This document shows, piece after piece, positions 61,201 through 64,000 of a stretch of 64,000 nucleotides of DNA. How positions within the stretch are numbered: position 1 is the stretch's first letter; each line of letters opens with the position of its first letter. The translations under genes and the position numbers were made by a program. The notes beneath the pieces were generated by a model. The model had not been told where the DNA came from. It did no database searches and worked only from the letters and a program-made list of their open reading frames with translations. The stretch comes from Ciona intestinalis (lineage: Eukaryota; Chordata; Ascidiacea; Phlebobranchia; Cionidae), in NCBI RefSeq assembly GCF_000224145.3, contig NC_020168.2:5968887-6032886 (forward strand), read 5' to 3'.

Positions 61201-63855
61201 AACTGTTTCTGGACAGTTAAAACATTTCTTATCAACGCTATTAAATAAAATCAGAATTTGTAGCCACGAAAACTGGAACAAATGTATGTATACTTGCCAG
61301 TATGATATAGGGTACACAGTATGATTATTCTAGGCCTACTTATCATCGGTGCTTGTTGAATACACGTACTTATAACTAAACGTCTGGTTTTTTTGTCACA
61401 AACAATTTTCACTAAATTTATTTTACCACCTTTTAGATTATGTTTTTTGAGGGAATTCAACAAAGAACAGACGTTTTTGAAGATGAGCGGCAACCTGCTG
61501 TGCGATTCAGAGAAAATCAAAATTTTGCAGGAAAAAGTAAAACAACTGGAGTACCAACCAGGACTTCAAGGTTGTTTTAGAAATATGTATAAATTTTTTT
61601 GTAGGTTGGATTAACTTTTTGGTTATTTTTTTTCTGATGTTTTTTCTTGTTGTCATTATCTCACTTTGTAAGGAAAAAAAAGTTTTAATCCAATCAATTG
61701 GTTGGACTAGATTTTTGTCTGTTACGTTTTTCAAGCATCAGACCCTTATTGAATATTTCTTTACAGAAGAATCGTTTAATTCTATAAGCAGCAGATCAGG
61801 GTCAGATTCGCAAAATTGGTGACAAAGAAATAAGTTTTATTGTTTCCTTTGTAGGTCTGATTTGTCAGCAAATGTTCGCTCGTCTGAAGTTCAACAAATT
61901 GTCTCCGCTAATCTGAACTCAAGATCCGCTGCAAATAAACAGATAGCAATGAAAGAGAAATTGATGCAGCAACGATCTGCAGCCGTGGAGAAAGCAAAGT
62001 TAAATGCGGTCAAAATTCACCCACTTTTAAAGGTGAATATTTTATGGGTTTATTGTAACTTATTTTATCCTCGCATGACCTGGAAAACGACAGTCATTAT
62101 AACACAGGTGTTTTGTTTCATACACCCGCAGTGCTTGGGACTGAAATGTAGAAAAAAAATTCACAGTATTTGTGGAATACAAAAATAGCTTAAAAATACA
62201 AGTAAAACATGTAACATCTTTAAAGTCCTTTGGGAATGTTTTATATAAATATGAACACATGGTATTAAAAAGAAATGGCCACAGAACAATAAAGAAAATA
62301 TCAAACCATATGTTATACATAATCCTCTATTTTCCACATAAGGCAGGGGTATGGCAGGGTACCTCTAGTTTAAGTTTCTGAGTTGGTCGATTAATCTAGA
62401 TGTCTTAATAATACAACATCCATGCTACAGTCAATCACATCTGCTCCATGGTTCCGTAAAAAACTTGACGTGATATCACCCGATACTGTAGTTCATGCTT
62501 TACTTGAGGTGGGTGACACCGTGAGGGTTTTCGCTCACGAAAAATCCTGTGAAAATCTACTGTCCATTGTCCAGGAGTTTGACATCAAAGAAAGTAAGAT
62601 TTAGATAAAGTTTAAAAAGTAAAACTAATTTTAGATTTTTTAATAATTTAAAGAAAAAAATTATTATGTGTAAGGGCATTTTTAGAAGTTATAACATAGG
62701 TTACTTATTTTACCCAGTAGCTGTTTATAAGTTATCACGTGATTTTTGTAAAGGTTATTTTAAAGTGTATGTTTGGCCGACTCTTAGGTTAACACATTGG
62801 TGTCCTGGATTGAAGCAATTGCCGTTCGGTGTCTTTTCCAAGGACGCATGTGCGAGCACTTTAACCAATGTGACACAATACGAATTCTGCATTTGAACTT
62901 TATGTTATGAATAGAAGGGTATCTTAAAAGAAAATAATTTAAAGTCATTATTTACATCTGCAAATTCAAAGCCAACAAAATAAAGAGTTAATAGGTTGAG
63001 GTTTAGTGAGTAAAATTTATGTTATGAGCTGTACTTTATTTGCTAGGTGGTGGCAAAGAGCACCTTTCCCCCGAGTGCCTCACCAAGATTCAAACTTTCA
63101 TTTCCAAGTTTCTCCGGCCATCATATGAAAAAGATAATGAAATTGCTAATCACGTGAATCGCATACCACTTGTTCATAATGCATTAGATGCCGTTATATC
63201 TGGTGTACCATCCAACTCAGACATACAGCGTGAATTATATCGTTTGATAGCAGATGATGATGAAGGTGTGAGAGAAAAAGTTAAACTCATATTGGAGGTA
63301 ATGATAAGTTGTCCATTCCGGTGCTTCCCGAACTTTTTTGCTCGCGACCCCTTTTAATCTGCTAAAAAAATTTGCAATGCTTTATAGTTAATATTTTAAT
63401 GTATACAGTACTTTGTGTAAATTTGGTATACTACCAATAAACATTACTGTTCGTTACGCGATTTCCAGTTTGAAAAGCCCTGGTCTGTTTAATAGAGAAA
63501 TCACAAATGTATAAAATACTTTGGGAAGTAGTAAGAGTTTGGCGTACAAAAAATTCCGTGTGTGGCATACCAAAAGAGTCTAATACAAGTAGCAAAATCA
63601 CTGTATAGAAATTTTTATTTAACATTAAAAAGGCATAACATTGTGGTGTCTGTTTGTTTTTATCCAAGTGTGCACAATAAATAAAGTTGTCGTTAATTTG
63701 TTCAGGTGAAATTCGGAATTAATTCATGGGACAAATTAAAGGAAGAACTGAGTGTGCTAGCTGGTGGACAGGTCGTTCAAAGTTCTGAAGATTTGTTTCA
63801 AATGAATCAACAAGTGTTAGACAACATGGAAGAACGACTTAAAAAGGCTGGTTAA
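52239..63855 (+). CDS. WDR97: Large WD40-repeat protein, WDR97/WDR87-like
   Basis: Exons 52239-52446, 52987-53073, 53307-53394, 53660-53874, 54105-54208, 54331-54571, 54833-54975, 55264-55491, 55926-56129, 56535-56817, 57150-57203, 57525-57802, 58581-58744, 59102-59314, 59670-59832, 60394-61065, 61437-61570, 61855-62032, 62431-62593, 63047-63297, 63706-63855; 1406 residues. WD40 blades are clear: LRGHRGSITGLVAH...LLISASTDGSIRMW, HVSLTRCEFFPRFGYFISGG and FASSSEDGYVKIWDE. After the propellers comes a Lys/Glu-rich segment, then PDGYIPNSVVRQF and RPPTPEFTTMDEW, and an alpha-helical C-terminal region (LDVISPDTVVHALLEVGDTV, IQRELYRLIADDDEG). This order recalls WDR97/WDR87, which are associated with cilia and testis. 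Weakest points: the small second and third exons and the donor at 54571. The gene name is tentative; the WD40 class is certain. Confidence 0.8.
55590..55740 (+). mobile_element. SINE-family fragment in WDR97-like intron
   Basis: GGTCACTAATGGGCTGTTCA, AACAGCCATAGTAAAACATG and GGCATGAGGTGTTAG correspond to the reverse-oriented SINE body. Low conservation. Confidence 0.4.
56933..57129 (+). mobile_element. MITE of the GGGACACC family, near-complete
   Basis: TATAGTATGGTGGGGGAAGA at the left; CCCATCTTCCCCTACCCTAC then TGTAT at the right; flanked by TA. The best-preserved copy, in the intron after exon 10 of the WD40 gene. Confidence 0.85.
57365..57520 (+). mobile_element. SINE-family fragment
   Basis: CACATAAAAAGTTACATAAG, GGGCACGAAGTGCGTGAAAC and AACTGTTGTTTCCC are the reverse-oriented family body. 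Confidence 0.5.
57984..58402. mobile_element. hAT-type element, 419 bp, perfect 8-bp target duplication
   Basis: The ends TAGGGATGCACATTACAGAA and ATTCTGTAATGCGCATCCCTA are inverted repeats with one mismatch in about 20. ATTGACAG flanks both sides (57976-57983 and 58403-58410). It has further inverted AT-rich sequence with TTCGAATC inside. No transposase. It split a SINE-like fragment (phrases on both sides continue the SINE body), so it inserted later. Confidence 0.85.
62045..62130 (-). mobile_element. SINE-family fragment
   Basis: TAACTTATTTTATCCTCGCA, ACGACAGTCATTATAACACA and GGTGTTTTGTTTCATACACC match the family body. In a WD40-gene intron. Confidence 0.55.
62690..62890 (-). mobile_element. 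SINE-family fragment
   Basis: GTCCTGGATTGAAGCAATTG, CCGTTCGGTGTCTTTTCCAA and GGACGCATGTGCGAGCAC, followed by AACCAATGTGACACAATACG, a decayed tRNA-like head. Confidence 0.5.
63314..63484. mobile_element. Degenerate hAT-type MITE
   Basis: CCGGTGCTTCCCGAACTTTT at the left and CCAGTTTGAAAAGCCCTGG at the right resemble the CAGTGGTTCTCAAACT-type inverted ends of the element at 31323. No clean target duplication seen. Confidence 0.4.
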
Positions 63856-64000
63856 ATATACGGTTTTAACACCAGTTAGTCCAAAAAATGAGAATAAGAT
63901 AGAAGTGATTCATCTTATGTTGGTAAAATTTATATTATTTTAAAAACCCATTTTATATTTATATTATCATGTATTCCTGGTAGCAAAAACAGTGGATTGA

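Overview
The window is animal genomic DNA, AT-rich, with short exons, GT-AG introns and many small DNA transposons. Gene content, intron density and the dispersed repeat families suggest a tunicate, most likely a Ciona species. This is inferred from the sequence alone; no search was run. Three runs of exactly 50 N (23760-23809, 27490-27539, 50655-50704) are assembly gaps.

All protein genes that could be read are on the + strand. In order they are: the 3' part of cytosolic HSP90 (40-3694, ending in MEEVD); two tandem secreted phospholipase A2 genes (4499-5948 and 6199-7624); an LL5/PHLDB-family coiled-coil plus PH-domain gene of 27 modelled exons (9919-25631); a tandem array of tRNA-Glu(CTC) genes (26350-28032); the bHLH-zipper factor USF (28917-32495); an ENTPD5/6-type nucleoside diphosphatase (33747-37790); an ABCG1/ABCG4-type half transporter (40046-47059); a small caspase-like protease (48170-50428); the last exon of a TNF/C1q-fold protein (50781-51031); and a 21-exon WD40 protein resembling WDR97/WDR87 (52239-63855). 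For each complete gene the summed exons give a whole number of codons, which supports the splice models.

RNA genes are a 7SL signal-recognition-particle RNA on the minus strand (about 33147-33443), divergent from ENTPD, about 12 tRNA-Glu(CTC) units or remnants in the array, one solitary tRNA-Glu(CTC), and one minus-strand tRNA-Gly(TCC).

Mobile DNA is abundant, mostly in introns and gene gaps. There is a MITE family of about 200 bp with GGGACACC-type ends (about 12 copies), a tRNA-derived SINE family, two hAT-type elements with perfect 8-bp target duplications, one piggyBac-type element flanked by TTAA, and a palindromic GGCTCAT family. Tandem repeats of 24, 45, 131 and 151 bp are present.

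The loci are functionally unrelated (chaperone, lipid hydrolysis, cytoskeleton, transcription, nucleotide metabolism, lipid export, proteolysis). No operon-like clustering or new multi-gene system is evident. The most notable signals are the decaying tRNA-Glu array, the 7SL/ENTPD divergent pair, a caspase with His and Cys but without the usual S1 arginines, a GC-AG intron immediately before that catalytic Cys codon, and the piggyBac-type element.
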